Assembly (NCBI GenBank): GCA_008360975.2
Contig: CM039211.1
Span: 70,515,965 to 70,579,964, forward strand
Direction: 5' to 3'
Source of the DNA: Lichenostomus cassidix
Lineage: Eukaryota; Chordata; Aves; Passeriformes; Meliphagidae
Length of the DNA stretch: 64,000 nucleotides
The notes beneath the pieces are model-generated. The model ran no database searches, had not been told where the DNA came from, and saw only the letters and a program-made list of their open reading frames with translations. Within the stretch, counting starts at the first letter, position 1. Each line of letters opens with the position of its first letter. This document shows positions 1 through 13,584 of this stretch, one piece after another. The position numbers were made by a program, and so were the translations under genes.

Positions 1-3000
1 GCTTTGTTCACCTTCTGGTCATGCTGCAAAGCCATCTGTTTTTCTTCTGTCCTATTTCATTAAAGAATTTGAGAAGGGCACAGACTGAGCTTGCTATGCC
101 ACAGTGACAACCTATTATTGTTTGTCTCTGCACTGATACTATTACTTCAAAGTAATGAAATTATTTCATAGGAATAAGTATGCAGGAAGGACTGCAGAGG
201 AACAAGGAGTACAGAGCACCGTTTTTGTAGAAATAAATGAGCTGGTAGAAAGGGACTACATCATTAAAAATGCAGGTTAGTGGAAATGACAACTTCAAGA
301 TCAAATGTTCCTGAGATATTCAAACAGACTTTATGGATTTTATGTGGCAACATTCATAGAGAAAAGGGAGACTTAGATTCAGTATGCTTTTAACTGCTTA
401 TTTTTCTACGAAATTTGACGTAATTAATGATATTTATGAATGTTTCTTTTTTGGGTTCAGTCCTTCTGTCTACCCTTAAGTGAATTGAATTTTCCTGAGG
501 TATTTGAAGACCTAAGAGCCTAAAGTTAAACAGAATGTTTTGTTCTTAAATTCAGAGTCAAACAGGGATTAAAAGCTGTTATTGGAACTTCATCAACCCT
601 TGGGAGCTCTTACTTTGATGAATACAAGAGCTCTAGAAGGGCATGAATTACACAACACAGGTACACCAGAAAATGGAAATCTGAGAAGAAAAATGTTGTT
701 GTCTTCTTCAAGAATGAAAATTAAAGCTTCTCGTTGGAGGTTGACTGGAAAGGAGGGACAGGAAGAATAGGGAAATGGAGAGCTCAGGACACAAAGTGTC
801 CTGAGTAGATGTGGGGGAAAAAAAGAAAAAATACCATTCTGGATTAAAGAGGATAAAGTAAAGGAGAAATGCCAGAGTGGGGCCTAATATTTACTCTGTT
901 CAAGAAAGACAAGAAAATGAGGATTGACTGCTGTTTTAATTGAATATCATGTCAGTCTCAAGCACAAGTTCCACTAAATTAACTAAGAAAGTAGGGATTT
1001 TTTCTAGATATAGGAGTAAAACTTGATATCCACTGCTCTTGGAACAAAATGACAAAATGTCACATATGTAACCTTATCTCTGCAGAGCCTAGATTGCAAG
1101 CTTTTATTTGGGCATATGAGGCATTTCTCATGTTCTGTGAGTGACAAGGATATTGCCTATCTATTTATGTCTTTCTGCACAGTATCTGTCACTGACTCTA
1201 CATTTAACCACTATGGATTTCAAAAATGGCAAAGTCTAAATGGCAAGGTACAAAGTTTTGAGTTTTTTCCCTAGTGCATTTTGCATGATAGTAGTAGAAT
1301 AGGCATGGTGCAGTTCAGTTCTTTATTGTGCAGAATAAAGGCTGCATAAGAGGTCAAAAGTGCAAAAAAATTGTAAAATAATCAGACTGAAGTAATATTT
1401 TCAGAGTGATGTCTGCAAAACTACAGGTATAAGTGCAGAAAATATTCAGTGGCAAAACATATTTCCAGTGCCATTTGAACACAGCAAGTGCAGATACACA
1501 ATGAAGTTATATTCTGACTATATTCTTTTAAACAGTTTTTTTTAAACCAGGCCCATTAGTTTGTTTGTGCACATGGAAAATAACTGATTTTTAGAGGTAA
1601 TCTAAACCAGAAGGCTTGCAAATGGTTTCAGCTATTCTGTCCATTCTCTCAGCACAGATTTAGATGCAGTAGATGCAGTAAAGAAAGCTGAAGCCATCAA
1701 TAATCACAAATATCCCCTCAGATTCCAAGCAGTTAAAAACTCCCTGAAAGTTACACCATGCCTCCAAATGAGAGCTTCCAAAGTGAGCCTTGCAGAGATC
1801 CAAATGTGCCATTTAACATAATTCCTCAGCCTCCCTGCCATGGAATGCTAATGTAATGCACAGCGCTGCTGTTTGGAAATTTAACTGGGAGTCAACTTCC
1901 AATAAGTCATTTCTCCTTTCTGATAGGGAGGTTTTCTTTCAAAATGGACCTATTTGTGCAAATTGCAGGCAGGCCTGGCTGTTTTGCACAGTTGAGGGAA
2001 AGCAGGGTAGTGCTTTTTATGGAGTGAGCTATTGGGTAGATTCACATTTGACACAGAGTGCGCTGAGTTATCAACTTTCTCCAAGGGCAATCATATATCT
2101 TGTGCATCCAGAGCCAAATTAAATCTGACATTTCATTTAAAGCCTGAGACATCCTGATGCTAAAGCAGAGCATGAGTGGTAAAAGTAGAAGGGCATTGAG
2201 TTTCTCTGGATGAATGTTTCTGTTCCTGCCCTGCTTGTCTGGGTTGTAGATAAGGTCTAATTGCCCACCATCATCCTATATTTTAGCCAGATGGAAATCT
2301 CAGATTTAATTCTTTTCCAGTGACACTCCTGCCTATGTTAGTTGTTGCCTGGCAATGTTAAAGAGGACTAATCTGAGCTAGCTTCAGATGGCATCGTAAC
2401 CATCATTATTTATGTACCACGTTGTGAAGATTTCTTTGGTTATCCCCACAGCCCTCACATCAAGCCTGGTAGTTTGCAGATGAAAATGCAGCCTCTGCAT
2501 TTCCCAATCTCATTCAGTTCAAAATCTTTATATCTCATTCTAGGTGTTTATTGCAGCCAATCTTTTCATGCTCTCAACCTCAAATTAAAAAACAGACTCT
2601 TTTGCTGAGGTGGTAGATGGGTAAAGGTCACCAGGATGGGTCAGGCAAAAGTAGTATAAAAACTTTTATCCTTCATTACAGCCATGGAAATATTCAGTTT
2701 CTGGACCAGTCTGTGATATTTATTGAAATAGACTCATAAATTCTCAAAATTTACACAGTGTCACCCTGGAGTCCTAGGATATAATCTGTATCTACGGAAC
2801 TAGGCTGACATTCTGTGTTCATTCCACTTTTATTATGTTATTTTCCCGTGGAAACTGGATCAACAATGATGACCCAGTCCCAACAGAAACATCCATGGCA
2901 GGATGTAATTTCCAAGGTATTTCATAGCAGAATTACTTCTGTATTTTTATACCTCCTCAGCCATGCCATCCTGGGTCTGTTGTGAATATCATTGCATGCA

Positions 3001-4490
3001 GCATGATTTTTATGAAGGAGTATTTTTTCAGACTAAGAATATTGTTCATGGCAGCAAATGCTATTGCTGACGGTGAGAAGGCTCTTTATACATGCTTCTA
3101 TTGTTTCCTTCATTATACTTTATTTCACGTGTCACAGGCATGCACACCTCATACATCTTAATTATTTGATTATCTTCCAAGATGGAGATATCTTACCTGC
3201 CTCTGAGGTGGGGGAAGTTACAAGGAATGGGAGTGTAAACAGAAGTAGAGGAATTCACACCTTATATATATATTTTCACATTTCTTTCTCTATTGATTTT
3301 TCAAAAGATAATTTTTGTGGGTGTAGTGCGAGTTGCTCTCATTAGGAACCCATTGATTGTAAACCATTATTATTTCTTCAAATCTTGGAAGTGGGAGGGC
3401 AAAGGTAGTCTGGAAAAAAGAGGGTCAATATTTTGTTGCTTTAATGTTTGTTAATTGCACATTTTGGGCACTTCTTTTAACTTTTTTTTTCTGATAAAAA
3501 CCCTGGATTTTTTTTCCCCCCACAATGATCACCTTGTTTTTATTAAGGTCAAAGAGGGAATGTTTATTCCTTCATAAAGAGCAACCTTGGATTGATTGAA
3601 AGGAATAATAGCCCATTCAACCCTTTTATTGCAAAGTGGCCAGTCTTTCAATTGCATCCTCACTAAGCTTTGTTGGAAAGACCAGAAGTATTATTGTTCA
3701 TTTAGCAACATCACCCATCACTGAATATTCTGTTGGAGAGTGCCTGCTAGTTGTGAAGTTATCCCTTCACATAATTTCCTGGAAAGATTTCCTAGAAAGG
3801 GGAAACCTGCGAAATGCTGCTAAAATCACAAGTTCTCACTTTTCCTGTGTTGACAAAGTTCATCTGAAACTTCTTTTTCAGACTAAGGAGTTTGATATTG
3901 ACTCACACAAAAGCCTTTTGGCCTATGCTGAAGGACTCCTCAATTTTCACATTTCCTTGCTGTCACTTCAAAGAGCTTGTTAACTACAGATCCTGAAGGT
4001 AAAATAAAGAGATAATTCCCAAATCCCATGTGGGAACAAGAGAAGGCACTGGGCAAAACCCCCAAAAACACACAGGCACTGTGTGCCCAGCTCCATGGCA
4101 GAGTTCCTGGCTGAGTTTCTGGTTCCCATCGAGGTGGTGGGAAGGGTTAGACACCTGCAGTTGGGTTTGCAGGCAGTCAGGGCAGATGCTGAAGACAAAA
4201 AGGATGCCTCAGCCATCAAAAAAATATATTTGTGATCTCCTCCCACTGCTGGGTTTGGGTGACAAGGTCTGGAGACCTGGATAAGGTCAAGACAGGCTTT
4301 CCTAAAATATCCCAGCTCCAATTCCATCTCTGACTGGGAGCTCATGCTCCTCGGTTTTGGGGCTTCTTTTAGCAATACATCTCTGTATGTATTTATTTCT
4401 TTGCCCACAGAGGCCTGAAATCTTGACTCCTTTGTTACATACTTGTGCAGGAAGAGCAGAGGCACACACATCCTCTTTTTATTTTTTTTT
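1..4490. other. No gene seen; unique AT-rich DNA
   Basis: No recognisable gene, RNA or mobile element. Open frames reach at most 115 codons (+, 3636-3983) and 163 codons (-, 3980-4471), with no familiar domain and no convincing splice context. A small direct duplication of AGATGCAGT occurs near 1662-1680. T-runs occur near 3481-3520. Confidence 0.6.
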
Positions 4491-4494
4491 TCTT

Positions 4495-4665
4495 AGAATC
4501 ATAGAGTCACAGAATGGCTTTTTTTGTAAGGGATCTTAAAGATCGTCTTGTTCCACCCCCCTGCCATGGGCAGAGACATCTTCCACTGTCCCAGGTTGCT
4601 CCAAGCCCTGTCCAGCCTGGCCTTGGACACTGCCAGGGATGGCAAACTCATTCTTCCTCAGCTTG
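4495..4665 (-). repeat. CR1 LINE fragment (3' end)
   Basis: Begins on the + strand with ATCATAGAGTCACAGAATGG, the reverse complement of a CR1 3' tail. It continues into the typical segment containing CCACTGTCCCAGGTTGCTCC and GTCCAGCCTGGCCTTGGACA. The same segment recurs at 23.5 kb. The element therefore lies on the minus strand and is 5'-truncated, as most CR1 copies are. Confidence 0.85.
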
Positions 4666-4699
4666 CCAAAAGCCAGACATTCCCTAGGAAACAGGAGTT

Positions 4700-7600
4700 A
4701 GGAGTTTGAAGCCCTTTGCAAAGAGAGGTGTGGAAGATAATTTCTGCTCTGTGTGAGTGTGCAGAGCACAGAACTGGCTCAGAGCAGGATGTGGTGCTCC
4801 CATCAGCCTCATTACTGATGGAAATTGCTGTGGCTGCTCAGCTCAGTTGCATGCTGGAGGTGTGCTCTGACTACCTCTGCAGGGCAATGTTTTTCAGAAG
4901 ATTTAAGCATGAAAAGATGAAGGAATTCTATTTTTGAGTCTCCTGCTGATCTTTTTCCTACTTTGTTTTGTCTCAACAGGGAGAAATTAAATGACCTCAG
5001 TCCTTGTGTACTCAGGCAATTAAATTCCATGCAAAGCTGAACCTCAGACACCTCTGTGCTTCTGTGCATCAGGTGCTGAGCCACACCCTTTCCAAGGCCA
5101 CCAGCACTACCTGCAACGGATCAAGAGATTTCATCCTGAATTACTCACTCAGCCCTTGTCCTTTGCCCAACAAAAAGCTGCCACTGCCTCTGCACAGCTT
5201 CCAGCTTCTCCTACTCCTTGAAGGATGGCCTGGCTTTTGAGGGCATGTCTGCTCTGTCAGCTGCAGACAGACACATGCTGTGCCCTGAACCGGAGCTGCC
5301 TTTCCCTGGGAGCTGTGCAGAGATGTAAATGCCAAACTGCTTGCCATGCTAATGAGTCCAGCTGAGTGACATTGTGTCCTGCAGGGCTTTAGGCACATGC
5401 ATTCCTTCCAGGGAGAGCACTGATGTAGTGATCAACATCCATCTTAAAACAACATCATTTTGTTTGGTGTCGGGGAGAAAAAGTGTGAGAGAGACAAATA
5501 GGATTTTAAAATAACAAACAGCGGGAATATATATTTAGTCTTGTGTCTCCAATTTGACATGTCACTCTGAGTTAATTTAGATAGGTTTTGATCACCCAAA
5601 AGGGACTTTTAATGTTCTAAAAAAGCACCAGTTTTCTTAGAGAGTGGAGCTTATGTTAGTGCTATGGTTCTCTTTGTATTTTACTGATTTTACTTTTACA
5701 AGCCAACGTTGAAATCTTTAGGTTAATACCAACAGCATGAAACTTGATCTTGTTTCAAAACCAGACTGAGCAATGCTAACAAAATATTCAGTGTAGATCC
5801 TGCAAACACGATTCCCCGTGCTACTATAGATACAATTTTAGTGCTTAATTTGAGAATTAAGTGCATTAAATCAAGCCTGGGATACCCACAGATTCTGCAC
5901 TCAGTACCATGTTGAAGGGATTTGATGGCCTGGAGGAGAATGGATTAAAGCTGCTGTGTCTCCTTACTCGGAATACTACCCCTTGAGTGACTAATAGAAA
6001 TAACAATTTTCAATTTTCACTGGGTAATTCATCTGACTGTTGCCTAAACTGCTCCCTGGAGAGTAACAGTTTTCACAGTTTTGGAAGGAAAACTGTGAAA
6101 TACACATCAGTATATTGACAGCCACCAAAAAAAAAAAAAACCCCACAAAACTCAATGCATGTGACACTTGTCACATTAATGAGCACAATTCATATTAAGA
6201 GTTTGACACTTCCAAGCTAAAGTATTTGATTGGTCTTTTCTTGTTATTTTCTCCAAATAAAGCTTGGCATACCAAGTGTGCCTGTGTTGATGGAGCATCT
6301 GTTTGTAAATGTCTCAGTGTTGCCTCTTGGACAAGCAAGTGGAAGCATCAAGTAAAAAGCAAAGTGAGGCTCAGCTTGGCAGGAGGGTTAAGCCGTTAAA
6401 CAGTCTGTGAGCATAAAGTTCCCTGTACCTGCTCTCTCCTCTGCACTCCTGCTTAACCAGCAGCAAATGTGTGCTGTAATTGCCACATCATATGCCTGCA
6501 CGCTCCTGCCCTGGGTTAGCATAATAAACACCCTAAATTGCATTATGCTGTGTATCAGTCACTCAGTATTCAAGATCTGTTCCTTGCTAACCTAAAATTA
6601 TGACTTATCCCTGCCTTTGATTTTCTCTATTGACTGCTGGCTGTTTCTGTAAGGTTACTGTGGAAACAGGAAGAGGATCCAAGGATAGCAGTTTGTCTGT
6701 GGCATGTCTGTGCATCCGTATGTCACATCTATATGTCCTGGAGGTGTTGACGTGTAAAAGCAAACACTACAAGAGGAAGGGTTTGAGAGTTAGGAGATTG
6801 CAGCAATCACTGTTCTGTCAGCATCAAATACAAGGGCTCACAGTTGGCAGGAGTCTTAAATGCCATATTTCCTGAAGCATGTTCTATGAGTCCTTATTCT
6901 GGACTAGGAGACAACATTCACATCTGCAAAATGCTGCAAAATAAAGCAGCTTTTTCTCAATTTCTTTTTCCCAGATGGAGGGTTAGAAATCTTGATTCCT
7001 CTCTCATAGTAATAGACACCATCTGCAAATCTCAAACAGTCTGTGTAACTCTGTCCCCACCTTAAAAATCAAACAGAAGAAGCTCTGAATTCAGTGCCCA
7101 GCTGTCCTCCTTTGGCTGCAGAATTTGGACCCTTGCACTGACCTCAGTGGGAAACAGTCCCACACACAGCCTTGGATGGATTCAGCCTTCAGTATCAGTT
7201 CCTCAATTTCCCACCAGTCAGGGGAAATAGGGACACTGCCTTAGCCATCAGATCTATTCGGACTGCATTTCTCATCATGTGATTATTACCAGCTGTTTAT
7301 TTTTATTTGTTGAAATATCAGATGCTGAGGGTAGGGTACTAAAATTTACTCTGAATGAGGAATGTGGTAGGCCCCTATTAGTTTGGGATGACTTAGCCCA
7401 ATTAGTATTACATACCCTGTGATGAGATTAATTTCCCTCATAAGCTAGATGGACAAGATGGATAACTAAAATTTATCTTGTCCTCTGACTAAGCTTGCCT
7501 ATGTCTGTGCTCTGGAGGCAGACTTTGAGTACTCTGATCTCCTTTCAGCTGCTCATATTCCCCGTCTGACTTTTCTGGGAAGGTGACTGTAAATCCTGAG

Positions 7601-7745
7601 GGGCAGAAGCTGGAATTGAGTGCACAACATTCCAGTTGTAATTCTGAAAACACAGGTGTCATTTCTCTGCTGATGTTGTACAACAATATTTTCCTGCTAA
7701 TGCTGTCAGAGAGAACATCTTCCTGCACAGGGCAGAAAATACAAA
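4700..7745. other. No gene seen; unique sequence
   Basis: Nothing recognisable apart from an A-run followed by CCCCAC at about 6125-6147. Open frames are 60-90 codons and none has a known domain. Confidence 0.6.
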
Positions 7746-7751
7746 AATAGC

Positions 7752-7972
7752 TAAGAATCACAGAATATCCTTAGTTGGCAGGGACCAACAAGGATCAGCA
7801 TAGTCCAGTTCCTGGCCCTACACACAGAGGTCCCAAGAATCACACCGTGTGGCTTACACAGTTTTTGAAACACTTCTTGAGCTTAGTGCTGTTATCACTT
7901 CCCTGGGGAGCCTCTTCCAGAGCCCAGTCACCCTCTGAGTGTGGAATCTTCTACTTACATCCAGTCTAAGGC
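7752..7972 (-). repeat. CR1 LINE fragment
   Basis: Starts AGAATCACAGAATATCC on the + strand and runs through blocks resembling the CR1 3' region in reverse: GGGACCAACAAGGATCA, CCCTGGGGAGCCTCTTCCAG, then CAGTCACCCTCTGAGTG. More diverged than the 23.5 kb copy. Confidence 0.75.
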
Positions 7973-7974
7973 AG

Positions 7975-8800
7975 AACTTCATGCCATGAAGACACTGTTC
8001 CTGACATCACACCTTGAATATGACATGGTTAGAAGGAGATTAGGGCTGTCCAGGTTGCAGCTTTCTGTGACTCATTTCTTGCTGGTCTGCTCTGCCATGA
8101 GCTGGAGAAGAAGCTTTCTCAGGATTCCAGGATTCTCTGTTTGCCCTGCTCTACAAATATCTGCAGGGATGCACAACACAGCTGGCAGAACAACTGGAAT
8201 TGGAAATGGATTTAATTCCCTTGTGCACTACATGAAAAACATTCTCTTTTACATTAGCTGGAAGAGGCTGGTCTGGCCACCTTGCTGCTCAATTTCCTCA
8301 TTACTTCAATAGCATCGTGGCCCAGGAGAGGAACTGCAGGACACAGGGATGGTTTATCTGGCAGATAAGGGCTTAGAGAGGCCAACAGAGATTGGCATTT
8401 CTTCCTGTGAAGCACTGCTGAGGAGCTCCCTGTTGCAGGCAGCCTGAATAATTTGTTGGAGTACACAAAGAATTGGGGCAGAGCCCACAAAGAAATCTCA
8501 ACTCTGAACTATCAGTTAGGAGCTGAAATCAGTCTTCTCAAAAGATGTATTCCAGTTTCATACATGGGGAAGCAGAGTCATGGTGTTCTAGTAGCACAGA
8601 CATCATCCTGCAGTGAAATCCATGTCAGCAAGAGATCTCCTGGTGTTTGGTTCTTTTTCCATGATCACTCTGCCTTTGGAAAGATTTTGAAGTGTGTGCA
8701 GCTGAAACCACCTCTCATTTTCTGTGACAGCACTTGCTGAGTAATGTTTGTTGTGGCACAAAACAGATTCAGGCAACAGAAAACACCACCTTAGTGCCAG
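7975..8800. other. No gene seen between two CR1 fragments
   Basis: Short open frames only (up to 123 codons at 7941-8312, which begins inside the CR1 fragment). No domain recognised. Confidence 0.5.
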
Positions 8801-8805
8801 TGAGA

Positions 8806-9032
8806 TCCAGACTGTGCCAGGGCCCCACAGCAGGGAATTTCTTCCTAATATTTAATCTAAATCCACCCTCTTTCATTCTGAAGACATTCCCCCTTGTCCT
8901 GTCACTCCAGGCCCTTGTCAAAAGTTCCTCTCCAGCTCTGTTGTAGCCCCTTTATATAAAGGAAGGTGCTCTGAGGTCCTCCTGAAGCCTCCTGTTCTTC
9001 AGACTGAACTCTCCCAGCCTGTTCCCTAGCAA
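8806..9032 (-). repeat. CR1 LINE fragment (internal 3' region)
   Basis: Matches the internal CR1 pattern in reverse: GGAATTTCTTCCTAATATTT, then CCTTGTCCTGTCACTCCAGG and CTCTCCCAGCCTGTTCCC. The same region occurs at 18.5 kb. Both ends look truncated. Confidence 0.75.
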
Positions 9033-9039
9033 AGACGTT

Positions 9040-11212
9040 CCCACATATGTACTGAGCTGGAAAGGCTCAGTGCAAACCTCACAAAATTAGGATAAAAGTT
9101 AAAGAGACAAAACAATAAATGAGTGTAAAGAATTGAGTGTCTTCTTTGGAAACCCCTCCAGGTTAGGGGTAAAGCCCATTAAAAATTGTATGGCAGTCAA
9201 TGCAATTATCATTTTCATTTACAGCTTTAGGCGCTGTGGTACTATAGATGATTTATAATGACAAATTCTATTAAAAAGTAATAAAACAACTCTCTTTAGA
9301 GGCAGGATTTATAGATGAAATTTTGAATGAACCAGACTATTACAACCAGAATGTTGGTCAGTTCAAAAAATAACACCAACTAAATTGCTTTAATTAAAAG
9401 GGTATTTTATGTACAAAAAGAAAGTTTTAAATATTCTCAGCTGGATGCAAATCAGTCTGTATTATGACAAACCAGGATCCATATGCTTTCTTCGGGAGTT
9501 GTCAAATATTCCATAGAAATTACTCCCTTTATGTGTTTATACCTATCAATTTCTGTATTAGTTTCTTGACAGAAGTATGCTCTGTTTTCAAAGTCTCACA
9601 ACAGGGGCTCTGTCTGCATCTTTACAAGCAGCAGAATCAGGGCTTTGCTGTAGAGTTGTGTCCCAAGAAGATGTGAATTCACCCAATGCCATATTGTTAA
9701 ATAGGCAAACACAGTAAACAGTGGTGTCCTGGACAAAATATACTGCATTCCCAAAGTTTCTGCCTGGTGTTAGTCTGTCTGTTTATAGGCATGTGCACCA
9801 AAATTCCTCCCTGAGCATTGAGAGCAAGGGGATTCTCCAAGCCTGACTGCTGGACTCAGTTGGTAGCACTGAGAAAGTCTTATTAGGGCAAAAGTTGTGT
9901 TGGAGACAGGCAAAACAAAAAAAACAAACCCCATCAAAACAGGCCAATGAGCCTCTAGTCCACCCTGAAAGAGCAGCAGATGTGAAAAGTATCCATGGAT
10001 TAAGAGCAACTGCCTTGAGTTTGACTTCATACAACAATCAGGCAGTCTGAGAAATAGGGAATATTCAGAGTAGAGAAAGGTGTTTGTGAGCAGAGAGGGG
10101 GTAAGGATGCCAGCCTCTGTGGGGCGTGGAGAGACAGGTGACACATTACTTGGAGAACATACAGGAAGAACTTTATTTAATGTTGAAATTGCAAAATCTT
10201 CTCTCTATTGAGTGTCCAAAAAAAAATATTCTAACTGCATTCGAAGTAGCTTTTTTGGTGTATTCATATTTCTAAATTTTCTCTTTTTTTCTCAATTTTT
10301 TTAAGCAAAGTCCTGCTATAAATTCAATGGTTGCTTGTCATAAGATGAGTTATTGGTCCAAAGGAAGTTCAGATCTGGCAAACAAGCATAATGAAAATGC
10401 ACAGTAGAGCCACAGTAACACAACACGAGTGAAGGGAAGTTTTATGCCTTACTAGAAGTGATGCTGTGAATTACCCAGTTATGTAAAATCAGACAGAATG
10501 AGTGCAGAACAATGAATTATAAAGCACTAACTCCAGGTCTGGGCTGGGATGAGGTGTCTGTGCACAGTAAATACACAGCACCAAAGAATGGCCTCAGTCT
10601 CAATGTGTTTTCACTGCATTTACAGATGGTTTGGTCAAACTGTCAGTAAAAGGAAGGACACTTTTTACCTGAATCAGAGTGGATATGCATATGAAATACA
10701 GGTATGGTAGACTTAATGATCATTGCAGATATGGAAAGGTAATTTTGGGAAGGCTGAGGAGCAAGCTCTGTATCATAACCTTAAGGCATCAATTTGAGAA
10801 TCACACAGGTGTGTAATCTGAACTTACCTGTGTCCTGCTCTTCCTGTTGGTAAAGTGCAAATAATGACATCAACCTCCTCTGCCAAGAATTTTGCTTTGA
10901 AGACAGTACAAGGTATCATTACTCATAAATTTCCTTCTAATATGTGCAGATGGAGGGATAAGAATCTAAACATGGTTTGGCCTTCCTTAAACAGATGTAA
11001 CTGCTTTTCTGGTTTGGGAGAGGAACATTTCATTGACTAAAAAGACTAGAAAAGCTGGCCTTTGGAGCCATGAAGTTTCAGGCTCTGCCTTGGACCAGCA
11101 GCAAAACAGTTTCACAGAGTCAAGTGAACCTGAGGACAGCTTTTGCTTCCTGTCCCCAGCAGAAAACCTTTCATTTGAGCAGCTCCCAAGATCCCTGTGA
11201 GAGACTGAAATG
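9040..11212. other. No gene seen; unique sequence
   Basis: Open frames up to 124 codons (-, 9770-10144) without recognisable domains. No structured repeat beyond short A-runs. Confidence 0.55.
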
Positions 11213-11215
11213 TTA

Positions 11216-11262
11216 GTGGTTAATGGTTAATGGTTAATGGTTAATGGTTAATGGTTAATGGC
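11216..11262 (+). repeat. Heptamer tandem repeat (TGGTTAA)n
   Basis: About six consecutive perfect or near-perfect copies of TGGTTAA, starting with the diverged unit TTAGTGG and ending at TGGCTCA. It is a simple sequence array; the unit is not the vertebrate telomere hexamer. Confidence 0.9.
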
Positions 11263-11264
11263 TC

Positions 11265-12700
11265 AAGTAATTGGTTATTTGCAAAAGCAGTGGGTGCTTT
11301 GCTGACTGTGTCAAGGCAACAGCTCAGGGCTGAGTGTGTGAGCACCAGAGGATGACCACACAAACCAACCTTTGCTTAGCAGGGTTTAGAACCAGATGGG
11401 AGGAAGGCTGAGAAAAAGAAGATCCTGGGGGGTGATAGAGTGCTTTTCATCATGGCAATGTCCTCCATACACAGCTGGCTCAGGTGTAAAACTCCCTCCT
11501 GGAGGGGAAAAATTGGGACATTCCTGCATAGCCTTGAAGTTTTTATCCCCTCTGATGGGGCATAACTGGCTCAACAATGTTGGTGTGAGAAAGAGAGGTC
11601 TTGTTTCTCTCTGAAGGGATCACAAACAATCAAAGAGTTCCAAAGCTCCTCCAGACTCACTCCTGGGGCCTTCTACCACAGGACTGTGCTCCAGACAGTG
11701 TAAAACTGCTTCCCCAGAGGATAGACCTGGGCATTCCCACATAAATGTGAGCTCAGATCAACCCTCTGAAAGCCCCACAGGCTTTCCTCCACCCCTGACC
11801 CATCAAGGCAGTGACCATCACTGCGACCAACAGGCGTTGAAATTGCAGCATTCAAGTATTGTAGTTGGATCCACAGGTGGGAAGATCTTTTTACTCTTAT
11901 CCTTTCTTCCTCTTTCTTCTCCCTGACACATTTCCTTAGGTGTTTTTATGCTTTTATATTGTTCCCTCTCTATAGATAGTAATAACCAAAACTGTTACAT
12001 ACCTGCTTTCCATTCCAACCATTGTTCTAAAATAGACCCCACATATATATATATTTACAAACACTGTTCATTCAGTGCCTTTTCACTCTAATCCACTCCA
12101 AGGGATCTATTAACAAGAACCTGAGTTACCCTCACCTTCAGGGACACATCATAACAATCCCAAGAGAATTTAAAGGTTTTCTTTAGTTAATTCAGGTTAT
12201 TATCTATTGTTAATTCCTCTCATGCACATAGGCAGGGCACTATTAAAAATGAAATGCAAGATATTATTAAAGCTGAAACACTGTGTTTTCACTTTTTTTT
12301 GTGTAGTACTGACAGAAATTGCACTTTACATAATTTCTTCCCAAGTCACTTTAGGATACCAGATTTGGCAGCCTGGCTTTATTCCAACTTTTTCTCATGA
12401 CAATGTCAATTCCTGCTCTATCTCAAGTCCCTTTTCTTAAATATATGTTTGTGGGGGTGTTTTCTCCCCATTCTCTCTACTTAGCTGTTCTCTGATTGTT
12501 TTTTCACCCTAGAGAAATTTTAGTTTCTTTGAATATTAAATGATAATTGTGCAAAATAGCCAACCTTGCAGATCCTTATTGCATCTAAGTAAGATCACCT
12601 GTGCAGCTGTATGGAAAAACAGCCTTGAATTAGAGCTTGAACTGGTGTTCCTGAATCTGCTTTTCCAGTGTCATTACTGCGATCATTTCCTGTATAAGAT
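11265..12700. other. No gene seen; unique sequence
   Basis: Contains a short AT dinucleotide run near 12043-12053. Open frames are below 80 codons and unrecognised. Confidence 0.55.
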
Positions 12701-12705
12701 ACATT

Positions 12706-13580
12706 TCATAAAATCACAAAATGGGTTAAGGTTGGAAGGTAACACAGTGAGACCACATCTGGTCCCACCTCCCTGCTCAAGCATGGTCATCCCAGAGCAC
12801 ACAGCACAGGATTGTATCCAGATGGGTCTGAAATATCCCCGGTGAGGGACACTGCACAGCCTCTCTGGACAATCTGTTCAGGGCTGGTCACTGCATAGGA
12901 CAGAAGTTCTGCCTCCTGTCCAGGTGGAACTCCCTGGCCTCAATCCCTGCCTGTTCCTCTGGTGCCATTGCTGGGCCCCTGAAGCAGAGCCTGGCCCTGC
13001 TCAGAGCCCTCCCTGCACACAGGGACACCCAACGATGGAGTCTCCTCTCAGCTGTCTCCTCTGGAGGCTGAACAGCCCCAGCTCCTTCAGCCTTTCCTCA
13101 CCAGGGAGATGCTCCAGCCCCTTCTTCATCTCTGTAGCCCTCTGGACTCACCCCAGGGGCTCCATGCTCCTCTTGTCCTGAGGAGCCCAGAGCAGGACAC
13201 AGCACTGCAGATGTGCCTCACAAGGCTGAGCAGAGGGTCAGGATCCCTTCCTTGACCTGCTGGCACCCAGGATCCCACTCTCCTTCTTGTCCCCAGGCGC
13301 TGCTGGCTCATGTACAGCCTGGTGTCCAGCAGGACCCCCAGCTCCTTCTCCTCAGAGCTGCTCCAGCAGCTCAGCCCAGCCTGTGCTGTGCCTGGGGTTG
13401 TTCCTCTCCCAGTGCTGGACCTGCATTTGCTCTGCTGAATTTCAGCAGGTTCTTCTCTGCACATCTCTCCAGCCTGTGAGGTCCTTTTGAACCCTCTGAG
13501 GTATCAGCTACTCCCCCCAGCTTTGTGTCATCAGTGAATTTGCTGATGTGAACTTGGTTTGTGAGCTGTAACTTTACCTG
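12706..13580 (-). repeat. CR1 LINE, 5'-truncated, with reverse transcriptase remnant
   Basis: The longest relatively young CR1 copy in the window. Read on the minus strand from about 13580, it begins in the reverse transcriptase catalytic region: the residues KFTDDTKLGGVADT lie in the frame at 13371-13604, where DD is the catalytic pair of the LINE YADD-type box. It continues through a frame-broken C-terminal part (ELGVLLDTRLYMSQQ in another frame at 13126-13464) and a GC-rich 3' region, and ends near 12706 with CATAAAATCACAAAATGG on the + strand, the diverged 3' tail. Frame changes show it is inactive. Its GC content is clearly higher than the surrounding DNA. Confidence 0.85.
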
Positions 13581-13584
13581 ATAC

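Noticed and set aside
3980..4471. 163-codon minus-strand frame
   Set aside because: No domain, no splice context, overlaps other frames; chance length.
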